The translations under genes were made by a program, and so were the position numbers. Shown in pieces: positions 1-7,463 of a stretch of 43,011 nucleotides of DNA (position 1 is its first letter; every line of letters begins with the position of its first letter). Origin of the DNA: Rhodocyclaceae bacterium (lineage in GTDB: Bacteria > Pseudomonadota > Gammaproteobacteria > Burkholderiales > Rhodocyclaceae); the NCBI GenBank assembly GCA_020445785.1, contig JAGRFZ010000065.1, positions 1 to 43,011 of the forward strand, written 5' to 3'. Under the pieces are notes generated by a model that had not been told where the DNA came from, searched no databases, and saw only the letters and a list, made by a program, of their open reading frames with translations.

Positions 1-1869
1 ACCATCGTGCCGATCTTCTGGGAAGGCCGGCTGATCGGCTGGGTCGGCGGCGTCACCCACGTCATCGACACCGGCTCGGTGACGCCGGGCTCGATGTCCA
101 CCGGTCAGACCCAGCGCTTCGGCGACGGCTACATGATCACCTGCCGCAAGACCGGCATCAACGACGAACCGCTGCGCGACTGGCTACACGAATCACAGCG
201 CTCGGTGCGCACGCCGAAGTACTGGATCCTCGACGAGAAGACCCGCATCGCCGGCTGCCACATGATCCGCGAACTGGTCGAGGAGGTGATCCGCGCCGAC
301 GGCATCGAGGCCTACGAGAAGTTCGCCTACGAAGTCATCGAAGAGGGCCGCCGCGGCCTGCAGAGCCGCATCAAGGCGATGACGCTGCCAGGCAAGTACC
401 GCAAGGTGTCCTTCGTCGACGTGCCCTACAAGCACGAGGACGTGCAGGTCTCCAACGCCTTCGCCAAGCTCGACTCGATCATGCACTCGCCGTGCGAGAT
501 GACGATCAAGCCGGACGGGAAGTGGCGGCTCGACTTCGAGGGCGCGAGCCGCTGGGGCTGGCATACCTTCAACGCCCACCAGGTGGCCTTCACCTCGGGC
601 ATCTGGGTGATGATGTGCCAGACCCTGGTGCCGACCCAGCGCATCAACGACGGCGCCTACTTCGCCACCGAGTTCCGCCTGCCGAAGGGCACCTGGTGCA
701 ACCCGGACGACCGCCGCACCGGCCACGCCTATGCCTGGCACTTCCTGGTCTCCGGCTGGGCAGCCCTGTGGCGCGGCCTCTCCCAGGCCTACTTCAGCCG
801 CGGCTACCTGGAGGAGGTCAATGCCGGCAACGCCAACACCTCGAACTGGCTGCAGGGCGGCGGCATCAACCAGGACGGCGAGATCCACGCGGTGAATAGT
901 TTCGAAGCCTCGAGTTGCGGCACCGGCGCCTGCGCGATCAAGGACGGCCTGAACCACGCCGCCGCGATCTGGAACCCGGAAGGCGACATGGGCGACATCG
1001 AGATTTGGGAGATGGCCGAGCCGCTGCTCTACCTCGGCCGCAACGTCAAGGCCAACTCCGGCGGCTACGGCAAGTACCGCGGCGGTTGCGGCTTCGAGAC
1101 GCTGCGCATGGTGTGGAACGCCCAGGACTGGACCATGTTCTTCATGGGCAACGGCTTCATGAACAGCGACTGGGGCATGATGGGGGGCTACCCCTCCGCC
1201 ACCGGCTACCGCTTCGAAGCGCACAAGACCGGCCTGGAAAACCGCATCGCGATCGGCGACTCGTTGCCGCTGGGCGGCGACATCGATCCGACCCGTCCGG
1301 ACTACGAGCGCCACATCGACGCCACCGCGGTGGTCAAGCGCGACAAGCAGTGCGTCACCACCGAGGACTGCTACGACAACCACGACCTGTACCTGAACTA
1401 CCTGCGCGGCGGGCCGGGCTTCGGCGATCCGATCGACCGGGAGCCGAAGGCGATCGAGGAGGACCTCAACCAGAAGTTCCTGCTGCCGGAATACGCGCAG
1501 AAGGTCTACGGCGCGGTGTTCACGCAGGACGACAAGGGCTTCTACACGGTCGATGCCGCGAAGACCCAGGCGCGCCGCGCCGAGATGCGCAAGGAGCGTC
1601 TGGCCCGCTCGGTGCCGACCCGCGTGTGGATGAAGGAGGAGCGCGACCGCATCCTGAACAAGCATGCGGCGGTGCAGGTGCAGCACATGTTCGCCACCAG
1701 CTTCGCGCTGTCGGAGAAGTTCACCCGCGAGTTCAAGGCGTTCTGGGATCTGCCGGCCGACTGGAAGCTCGAAGAGTCCGAGCTGAACCTGCCGACCTAC
1801 GGCTCGAAGCACCGCATGGACCTCTCGCTGATGCCCGACGTCACCACCGTCGTGCAGGTCGAAGAGTGA
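1..1869 (+). CDS. acxB: Acetone carboxylase alpha subunit, 5'-truncated by the window edge
   Basis: This gene encodes the large subunit of acetone carboxylase, the cytoplasmic enzyme that joins acetone and bicarbonate at the cost of ATP to form acetoacetate. The frame is open from base 1, and 622 residues are present. Family alpha subunits are roughly 770 residues, so about 150 N-terminal residues lie off the left edge. The sequence has hydantoinase-B/oxoprolinase-like character and stretches typical of the acetone carboxylase branch (for example EASSCGTGACAIKDG and GGYGKYRGGCGFETL). The gamma subunit follows 38 bp downstream, which is the usual alpha-gamma order; the beta subunit should lie upstream, outside the window. 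Acetophenone carboxylase and hydantoinase relatives are alternatives, but the adjacent gamma subunit makes acetone carboxylase much more likely. The symbol follows the Xanthobacter naming (acxA beta, acxB alpha, acxC gamma). Confidence 0.93.
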   Translation, partial: TIVPIFWEGRLIGWVGGVTHVIDTGSVTPGSMSTGQTQRFGDGYMITCRKTGINDEPLRDWLHESQRSVRTPKYWILDEKTRIAGCHMIRELVEEVIRADGIEAYEKFAYEVIEEGRRGLQSRIKAMTLPGKYRKVSFVDVPYKHEDVQVSNAFAKLDSIMHSPCEMTIKPDGKWRLDFEGASRWGWHTFNAHQVAFTSGIWVMMCQTLVPTQRINDGAYFATEFRLPKGTWCNPDDRRTGHAYAWHFLVSGWAALWRGLSQAYFSRGYLEEVNAGNANTSNWLQGGGINQDGEIHAVNSFEASSCGTGACAIKDGLNHAAAIWNPEGDMGDIEIWEMAEPLLYLGRNVKANSGGYGKYRGGCGFETLRMVWNAQDWTMFFMGNGFMNSDWGMMGGYPSATGYRFEAHKTGLENRIAIGDSLPLGGDIDPTRPDYERHIDATAVVKRDKQCVTTEDCYDNHDLYLNYLRGGPGFGDPIDREPKAIEEDLNQKFLLPEYAQKVYGAVFTQDDKGFYTVDAAKTQARRAEMRKERLARSVPTRVWMKEERDRILNKHAAVQVQHMFATSFALSEKFTREFKAFWDLPADWKLEESELNLPTYGSKHRMDLSLMPDVTTVVQVEE

Positions 1870-1895
1870 GCCGAGCGCCAACCGTCATCTGAATC

Positions 1896-1901
1896 AAGGA
1901 G
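1896..1901 (+). promoter_or_regulatory. Ribosome binding site of acxC
   Basis: AAGGAG lies six bases before the ATG at 1908 and fixes the start of the gamma subunit. Confidence 0.8.
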
Positions 1902-1907
1902 CAAGAA

Positions 1908-2411
1908 ATGTCTTACACCAATGAACAGGTCGCCAACCTGGTCGACGGCAAGCTCGACTGGGATACCACCTTCCGCATGCTCTCGATGCCCAAGGACGGC
2001 AGCCGCTTCGAGCAGTACCTGGCGGCGCTGCAGTCGCGGGTCGGTTTCAAGGACCGCATCGTGCTGCCGCTCGGGCCGCATCTGTACATCGTGCAGTCCG
2101 CCGAGACCAAGCAGTGGAAGACCGTCTGCGACTGCGGCCACGAGTTCTGCGACTACCGCGAGAACTGGAAGCTCCACGCTGCGATCCACGTGCGCGACAC
2201 CGAGGAGGCGATGACCGAGGTCTATCCGAAGCTGATGGCCCCGGATACCCAGTGGCAGGTCTATCGCGAGTACCTGTGCCCGAGCTGCGGCACGCTGCAC
2301 GACGTCGAGGCGCCGACACCCTGGTACCCGGTGATCCACGACTTCGAGCCCGACATCGAGGCCTTCTACGAGGAGTGGGTCGGCCTGCCGGTGCCGGAGA
2401 AGGCCGCCTGA
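1908..2411 (+). CDS. acxC: Acetone carboxylase gamma subunit
   Basis: This 167-residue protein matches the usual length of the small (about 20 kDa) acetone carboxylase subunit. It carries two Cys pairs: a CDCGHEFC segment near residues 66-73 and a CPSC segment near residue 124. They probably form the zinc site known in this family. The conserved stretch TPWYPVIHDFEPDIEAFYEEW sits near the C-terminus. The ATG at 1908 is preceded by AAGGAG. It follows the alpha gene in the same operon and is closed by a strong terminator, so it is the last gene of the core acx transcript. The subunit is required for the alpha2-beta2-gamma2 enzyme; it has no catalytic role that can be read from this sequence. 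Confidence 0.94.
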   Translation: MSYTNEQVANLVDGKLDWDTTFRMLSMPKDGSRFEQYLAALQSRVGFKDRIVLPLGPHLYIVQSAETKQWKTVCDCGHEFCDYRENWKLHAAIHVRDTEEAMTEVYPKLMAPDTQWQVYREYLCPSCGTLHDVEAPTPWYPVIHDFEPDIEAFYEEWVGLPVPEKAA

Positions 2412-2436
2412 GCGCCTGCCAACTCTCACCCTCCTT

Positions 2437-2475
2437 CCCCCGGCGGCCGCGTGCCGGCACCGCCGGGGGCTTTTT
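2437..2475 (+). terminator. Rho-independent terminator of the acx operon
   Basis: A perfect 10-bp stem (CCCCCGGCGG at 2437-2446 with CCGCCGGGGG at 2460-2469) has a 13-base loop and is followed by CTTTTT. It lies 25 bp after the acxC stop and 43 bp before the start of the next gene, so the ligase downstream needs read-through or its own promoter. Confidence 0.9.
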
Positions 2476-2518
2476 CGAGCGGATCGGCCGCGATCCGGTC
2501 CGCCGCGGGGACGATTCG

Positions 2519-4504
2519 ATGACCGAGATGTACCTGGCGCGCGGGACGCGCTTCGAAGACACCGCGCTGCATGGTTTCCTGCAGGCCTACGGCCACGCCG
2601 ACCTGGCCGCGCTGCACGTGTGCGCTGCCGAGGAACCGCAGCGCTTCTGGGCCGAGGTGGAGGACGCCCTCGGCATCCGCTGGAGCCGCCGCTACCGCAG
2701 CGTGTGCGACCTGTCCGGCGGCCCGATGTGGCCGCGCTGGTTCGTCGGCGGCGAGCTCGACCTGTTCGACAACCTGGTCGGCCGCGTGGCCCGCGACGAG
2801 CCCGACCGCGAGGCTCTGGTGTGGGAAGGCGACGACGGCGAGGTCCGTAGCTTCGGCTACGGCGAACTGGACCTGGAGGCCCGCCGGCTGGCGGCCGCGC
2901 TGGCCGGCATCGGCGTCGGCCATGGCGACCGCATTGCGATGTATCTGCCGATGCTGCCCGAGACCGCGGCGCTGTTCCTGGCCGCCGCCCGCCTCGGCGC
3001 GGTCGTGCTGCCGCTGTTCTCCGGTTACGGCGCCGACGCCGTGGCCGGCCGGCTGCAGGACAGCGAATCCCGCGTACTGGTGTGTGCCGACGGCTACCTG
3101 CGCCGCGGCCGCCCGGTCGACATGCTGTCCGAAGCGCGCAAAGCGGCCGCCGCCGCGCCGGCCCTGCAGCACCTGCTGGTGGTGCCGCGGCTCGGCAGGC
3201 CCTGGGCCGGGCATGGCGAAGGGCGCTGGCGCGAGTGGGACTACCACGGCCTGCTGGCCGCCCACCGGCCCGCGTCCGGAGCGGCCACCCATGCGGCCGA
3301 CACGCCGCTGATGATCGTCTATACCTCGGGCACCACCGGCCGCCCCAAGGGCGTCGTACACACACACACCGGCTTTCCACTGAAGGCCGCCCAGGACCTG
3401 TTGATGGCCTTCGACCTGAAAGCCGGCGATCGCCTCTCCTGGGTCACCGACATGGGCTGGATGATGGGCCCGTGGCTGGTTTTCGGCGGCCTGTTGCGCG
3501 GCGCCACGCTGGCGCTGTTCGAGGGCACGCCCGATCACCCGACGGCGGGCCGCCTGTGGCAGCTGGCACAACGCCACCGGCTGACCCACCTGGGCCTGTC
3601 GCCGACCCTGGTGCGGCTCTTGATGGCGGCCGGCGACGCCGGCCTGCCGCGGCCCGGTCAGCTCGACACACTGCGGGTCTTCGGCGCGACCGGCGAACCC
3701 TGGAACGAAGCTCCCTGGCACTGGTTGTTCGACACCGTCGGCGAAACTCGCTGCCCGATCATCAACTACTCGGGCGGCACCGAGATCGGCGGCGGCATCC
3801 TGGCCTGCTTCGCCGGGCTGCCACAGAAGCCCTGCGGCTTTGCCGGGCCGATCCCCGGGATGCAGGCGGACGTGGTCGATGCCGACGGCGAGTCGCTGGT
3901 CGGCGGCCCGGCCGGCGAGGTCGGGGAACTGGTGCTGCGCGCCCCCTGGCCCGGCATGGCCCACGGTTTCTGGCGGGACCCGGCACGCTACCTCGACAGC
4001 TACTGGTCGCGCTGGCCCGACACCTGGGTGCACGGGGACTGGGCGCGGATCGACGCGGAAGGTCACTGGTTCATCCAGGGCCGCAGCGACGACACCCTGA
4101 AGATCGCCGGCAAGCGGGTCGGACCGGCCGAATACGAGTCGGCGCTGGTGGACCATCCGCTGGTCGCCGAGGCCGTCGCGATCGGCGTACCGGATGCCGT
4201 CAAGGGGGAGGTCGCGAACTGCTTCGTGACGCTGGCCGAACCGGCCGCCACAACCACCCGGGACTGGGGCGGTTGCGAACAGGCGCTGATCGCCCACGTG
4301 GCGGACAAGCTCGGCAAGCCGCTCGCACCGGCCCGCGTGCTGGCGGTGGCTTCGCTGCCACGGACCCGAAACGGCAAGATCCTGCGCCGCGTCGTGCGCG
4401 CCGCGTGGCTCGACGAAGCGCCCGGCGATCTCGGCGCCCTCGAGAACCCGGCGGCGCTGGACGAGCTGCGCGCTTGTCGCGACGCCGAGCCGGCAAGCCC
4501 CTGA
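2519..4504 (+). CDS. AMP-forming acyl-CoA synthetase, probably acetoacetate-CoA ligase
   Basis: This 661-residue protein belongs to the acetyl-CoA synthetase branch of the ANL adenylate-forming superfamily. It has an N-terminal ACS-type cap domain (residues about 20-80), the P-loop-like motif YTSGTTGRPKG near residue 270, an NYSGGTEIGGG segment, the hinge DDTLKIAGKRVGP, and the C-terminal RTRNGKILRR motif with the catalytic and acetylatable Lys near residue 620. Its place between acetone carboxylase and its regulator suggests that it activates acetoacetate to acetoacetyl-CoA before thiolysis to two acetyl-CoA; that substrate is inferred from context. The ATG at 2519 was chosen because it lies just after the acx terminator and gives a full-length N-terminus; ATG 2528 is also possible. 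Acetate or propionate are alternative substrates. Confidence 0.85.
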   Translation: MTEMYLARGTRFEDTALHGFLQAYGHADLAALHVCAAEEPQRFWAEVEDALGIRWSRRYRSVCDLSGGPMWPRWFVGGELDLFDNLVGRVARDEPDREALVWEGDDGEVRSFGYGELDLEARRLAAALAGIGVGHGDRIAMYLPMLPETAALFLAAARLGAVVLPLFSGYGADAVAGRLQDSESRVLVCADGYLRRGRPVDMLSEARKAAAAAPALQHLLVVPRLGRPWAGHGEGRWREWDYHGLLAAHRPASGAATHAADTPLMIVYTSGTTGRPKGVVHTHTGFPLKAAQDLLMAFDLKAGDRLSWVTDMGWMMGPWLVFGGLLRGATLALFEGTPDHPTAGRLWQLAQRHRLTHLGLSPTLVRLLMAAGDAGLPRPGQLDTLRVFGATGEPWNEAPWHWLFDTVGETRCPIINYSGGTEIGGGILACFAGLPQKPCGFAGPIPGMQADVVDADGESLVGGPAGEVGELVLRAPWPGMAHGFWRDPARYLDSYWSRWPDTWVHGDWARIDAEGHWFIQGRSDDTLKIAGKRVGPAEYESALVDHPLVAEAVAIGVPDAVKGEVANCFVTLAEPAATTTRDWGGCEQALIAHVADKLGKPLAPARVLAVASLPRTRNGKILRRVVRAAWLDEAPGDLGALENPAALDELRACRDAEPASP

Positions 4505-4518
4505 CGGGACGCGGCGGA

Positions 4519-4539
4519 TACGTTCGACTTTCGAACGTA
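4519..4539. promoter_or_regulatory. Palindromic operator-like site 1 upstream of acxR
   Basis: TACGTTCGA-CTT-TCGAACGTA is a perfect inverted repeat with 9-bp arms. Its core GTTCGA-N3-TCGAAC recurs exactly at 4555-4569, centre to centre 33 bp away, about three helical turns. It lies about 125 bp upstream of a -24/-12 promoter, the distance expected for an enhancer (UAS) bound by a sigma54 activator. The likely binder is the AcxR-type protein encoded downstream; this is inference. Confidence 0.65.
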
Positions 4540-4544
4540 CGACC

Positions 4545-4579
4545 CGGCAGCGGCGTTCGAAAATCGAACACCGCTGCCG
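4545..4579. promoter_or_regulatory. Palindromic operator-like site 2 nested in a long hairpin
   Basis: GTTCGA-AAA-TCGAAC (4555-4569) repeats the core of site 1. It is flanked by a second pair of arms, CGGCAGCGG (4545-4553) and CCGCTGCCG (4571-4579), separated from the core by one mismatched pair (C/A). The RNA could form a 16-position stem with an AAA loop, so the element may also end transcription of the ligase gene at 4504. It has no T-run after it, which weakens the terminator reading. Confidence 0.6.
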
Positions 4580-4646
4580 TCTTCCATTCGGGCCCTCGGA
4601 CGTCCAAAGCCGCCCCACGACTTTCCCCCCATCGCCGCCGACGCGA

Positions 4647-4662
4647 TGGCACTCCACTTGCT
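4647..4662 (+). promoter_or_regulatory. Sigma54 (-24/-12) promoter of acxR
   Basis: TGGCAC-N5-TTGCT has the invariant GG and GC dinucleotides separated by exactly ten bases, a close match to the RpoN consensus. It points toward the regulator gene at 4810, with transcription expected to start near 4672 and a leader of about 140 bases. Together with the two upstream palindromes it suggests that the activator drives its own gene. Confidence 0.75.
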
Positions 4663-4809
4663 AAGCTAACAACAAAGCAGCCGCCGGCCGGTCACACGGG
4701 TCGCTCGGCGCAAGCTGGAAGAAGCAGGGATTGACGGCGACGGCACGGGCGGTCGCCGGCTGCCGAGGTGCAGCCCGACCACTGCTTCCCTTTGGAGGAG
4801 ACGAGACGG

Positions 4810-6819
4810 ATGGGATGGACACCCGACGACCGGCGCTTCAGTGAGCCCGGCAACGACACGGCCGTGATGGCTGCCTGGGAGCGATTCCTGGACGGCAGCG
4901 GCCGACCGGACGACGCCCTGCGCAGCCTGGTCGAAGGCTCGTGGCAGCGCTGCCGCGACCACAACGTGGATCCGGACAAGCGCAGCGCGCCGCCGCCGGT
5001 GGGCGAGTCGCGGCTGGAATCGCTGCGCAACACCCACGCCGAACTGCTGCAGGCCGGCGCGCCGGTGATGGCCTGCGCGCGCGACTTCCTGGCCGAGACC
5101 GGCACCGTGATGGCGCTCGCCGACACCCAATGCACCATCCTCAGCATGGAGGGCGATACCCGCACCCGGGGTTCGGCCGAGAATATCCACCTGCTGCCCG
5201 GTGTCGCCTGGAGCGAGCGCATCTGCGGCACCAATGCGATCGGCACGGCGCTCGCGGTCGGCGAACCGGTGCAGATCCATTCGGCCGAGCACTACTGTGC
5301 CGGAATCAAACGCTGGACCTGCTCTGCGATGGTGATCCGCCATCCGAGCGACGGTGAAATTCTCGGCGTTGTCGACGTCTCCGGCCTCTCGGAAACCTAC
5401 AACCGGCAGAGTCTGGCACTGGTGGTCACCACCGCCAACCGGATCGAGAGCCGGCTCAAGATGCGCGAGACCGAACTGCGCCTGCGCCTGGTCGAATCGG
5501 CGCTGCCGTACTGGAACTCCACGACCGACAGCGTCGTGCTGTTCGACCGGCGCGGCTACCCGGTCAAGGCCAACGGCAATGCCCAGATGGCGCTGGCCGC
5601 ACTCGGCGCCGACCTGGACCTGGCCCACCCCAGGCGCATTCCGGCCCTGGCACTGGATGGCGACCTGTCCGCACTGCCCGTCTGGATGCGCGCGGAATGG
5701 CTGGCGCCGGTGCTCGAACACGGCGAGCACATCGGCACCTTGCTGATCCTGCCGTTGCCGTCGATCGGCCGCAGCCGCGGCCGCAGGCCTGGCCACGAGG
5801 ACGCCAAAGCGCCATTGCCCGGCTTCGGCCACATCGTCACCGCCGACGCCAAGCTGGCGGCGGTGATCCGTAAGGCCGGGCTGCTGGCCCGCTCCAAAGT
5901 GCCGGTGCTGCTGCTCGGCGAGACCGGCGTCGGCAAGGAAGAGTTCGCCCAGGGCATCCACCAGGGCAGTCCGATCGGGGATGGCCCCTTCGTGCCGGTG
6001 AATTGCGGCGGCCTGTCGCGGGAACTGCTGGCGAGCGAGTTGTTCGGCTACGCCGAAGGCGCGTTCACGGGTGCACGACGGGGCGGCATGGTCGGCAAGA
6101 TCGAAGCCGCCGACGGCGGCACCTTGTTTCTCGACGAGATCGGCGAGATGCCGCTGGACCTGCAACCTCACCTGCTGCGCGTGCTCGAGAAGGGAGAGAT
6201 CTACCGCCTCGGCGAGAACACGCCGCGCAAGGTCGACTTTCGCCTGGTCGCCGCCACCAACCGCGATCTGCGGCAGGAGGTCGCAAACGGCCGATTCCGG
6301 ATGGACCTCTACTACCGCGTCGCAGTGACCTCGATCCGCATCCCGGCGCTGCGGGATCGCGACGGCGACATTCGCGTGCTGGCCGACCTGTTCCTGGGCC
6401 AGTTCGCCGAACGCCATGCGGTACCGCTTCCGCGCATCGACCCGCAGATTCATGAGCGACTGGCCGGCTATTCCTGGCCCGGCAACGTACGTGAACTGCG
6501 CAACGTGATCGAAAACATGCTGCTGGTCAGCGACGGCGAATGCATCGGCCTTCACGACCTGCCGCCGGAGTTCGACGTGGACGCGACCGGCTGCGGTTCG
6601 ATCGCGGCGGCAGCGTCGGGCGGTCGCCTGAGCGAAGCCGAGGCCGAATGCATTCGCCACGCCATCGCCTCCACCGGAGGCAACCTGACCGAGGCCGCAC
6701 GCCAGCTGGCAATCGCCAAGAGTACGCTGTACCAGAAGCTGAAGGACTATGGCCTGCAGGACGACGTGCTGACCCACCGGGGCCGGCGCGGACGCACGCC
6801 CGGCCGAAATTCGCCCTGA
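4810..6819 (+). CDS. acxR: Sigma54-dependent transcriptional activator, AcoR/AcxR type
   Basis: This 669-residue enhancer-binding protein has an N-terminal GAF sensory domain (about residues 80-220), a central AAA+ domain with Walker A GETGVGKE near residue 371 and the sigma54-contact loop GAFTGA near residue 418, and a C-terminal Fis-type helix-turn-helix (LTEAARQLAIAKSTLYQKL, about residues 630-650). The start ATG 4810 is chosen over ATG 4768 because GGAGGAG lies nine bases before it (4794-4800). In acetone- and alcohol-degrading bacteria such AcoR-like proteins activate the linked carboxylase operon. The location next to acx genes and the sigma54 promoter with twin palindromes upstream support this role. 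The ligand (acetone or a secondary alcohol) is inferred. Confidence 0.9.
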   Translation: MGWTPDDRRFSEPGNDTAVMAAWERFLDGSGRPDDALRSLVEGSWQRCRDHNVDPDKRSAPPPVGESRLESLRNTHAELLQAGAPVMACARDFLAETGTVMALADTQCTILSMEGDTRTRGSAENIHLLPGVAWSERICGTNAIGTALAVGEPVQIHSAEHYCAGIKRWTCSAMVIRHPSDGEILGVVDVSGLSETYNRQSLALVVTTANRIESRLKMRETELRLRLVESALPYWNSTTDSVVLFDRRGYPVKANGNAQMALAALGADLDLAHPRRIPALALDGDLSALPVWMRAEWLAPVLEHGEHIGTLLILPLPSIGRSRGRRPGHEDAKAPLPGFGHIVTADAKLAAVIRKAGLLARSKVPVLLLGETGVGKEEFAQGIHQGSPIGDGPFVPVNCGGLSRELLASELFGYAEGAFTGARRGGMVGKIEAADGGTLFLDEIGEMPLDLQPHLLRVLEKGEIYRLGENTPRKVDFRLVAATNRDLRQEVANGRFRMDLYYRVAVTSIRIPALRDRDGDIRVLADLFLGQFAERHAVPLPRIDPQIHERLAGYSWPGNVRELRNVIENMLLVSDGECIGLHDLPPEFDVDATGCGSIAAAASGGRLSEAEAECIRHAIASTGGNLTEAARQLAIAKSTLYQKLKDYGLQDDVLTHRGRRGRTPGRNSP

Positions 6820-6901
6820 GCGTCGGCCCCGCCGAAGGTCGCTCGCCTTGCCGAGCACTCACGCCCCCGTATGGCAGCCGCGGCTCCGTGCGGCCTCTTC
6901 C

Positions 6902-7399
6902 TCAGGCGCCGCGGCCGGCCAGCCAGTCCCGTACTGCCAGCCCGGTGCCGTATTCCCAGGCCTTGAGCTTTTCCGGCGCGATCAGGCGATATTCGGCCAG
7001 TTCCTCGTTGAGCACGATCTCGCCGCGAGCGCGGACATGGTAGGCGAGCAGCAACTCGTTCTTGCGCTCGAAGGGGTAGAGGCCCACCAGCGAGCGGTCG
7101 ATGACCTCGAGCGCGGTTTCCTCGCGGACCTCGCGCACGACGCCATGGGCCGGGTCCTCGTTGCGCTCGAGAAAGCCGGTCACGAGCGCGAACTTGCCCG
7201 GCTCCCAGGCCACGTTTCTGGCCAGCAGCACGGCGCCGTCGCGGTCCTCGCATTGGACGATGGCGGCGACGACGGGCACCGGATTGTCCCAGAACACCCA
7301 GCCGCAGCGCATGTCGGCACAGGTCTGGCGCAGGCAGCCCGCAATCGGGAATTCCTCCAGCGGACTGCCGCAGCAGGGGCAGAAGCGGTATCGGCTCAT
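6902..7399 (-). CDS. NUDIX hydrolase with N-terminal zinc ribbon
   Basis: This 165-residue protein starts with a zinc ribbon (FCPCCG near residues 6-11, then a second Cys pair in CADMRCGW) and continues into a NUDIX fold. The NUDIX box is GFLERNEDPAHGVVREVREETAL, containing the REVREE core that binds the divalent metals. It is expected to hydrolyse nucleoside diphosphates linked to another moiety, possibly NADH- or ADP-ribose-like compounds, but the substrate cannot be read from the sequence. The start MSRYRF at 7399 was chosen because it places the zinc ribbon at the N-terminus; a longer frame upstream runs through the alaS terminator and has poor composition. It lies downstream of alaS on the same strand. 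Confidence 0.85.
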   Translation of the reverse strand: MSRYRFCPCCGSPLEEFPIAGCLRQTCADMRCGWVFWDNPVPVVAAIVQCEDRDGAVLLARNVAWEPGKFALVTGFLERNEDPAHGVVREVREETALEVIDRSLVGLYPFERKNELLLAYHVRARGEIVLNEELAEYRLIAPEKLKAWEYGTGLAVRDWLAGRGA

Positions 7400-7410
7400 G
7401 GCGTCATGAT

Positions 7411-7438
7411 AAGAAGAAGGGCCGCCGGCAGGCGGCCC
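7411..7438 (-). terminator. Terminator after alaS
   Basis: Read on the minus strand, GGGCCGCC-TGCC-GGCGGCCC (7438 to 7419) forms an 8-bp stem with a four-base loop and is followed by TTCTTCTT. It lies between the alaS stop (7464) and the NUDIX start (7399), so the NUDIX gene may be expressed at reduced level or by read-through. Confidence 0.7.
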
Positions 7439-7463
7439 TCGTGGGCGGCATGGCGCGATCCGC

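Noticed and set aside
193-1881. Long open frame (562 codons) on the minus strand opposite acxB
   Set aside because: It is a shadow of codon bias in a GC-rich gene: biased His/Val/Ala/Arg composition and no family resemblance, while the plus frame is a clear acetone carboxylase subunit.
2426-4657. Long minus-strand frame opposite the ligase gene
   Set aside because: Same codon-bias artefact; the plus-strand frame has all adenylate-forming enzyme motifs.
4666-6858. Long minus-strand frame opposite acxR
   Set aside because: No recognisable domains; the plus frame has GAF, AAA+ and Fis motifs.
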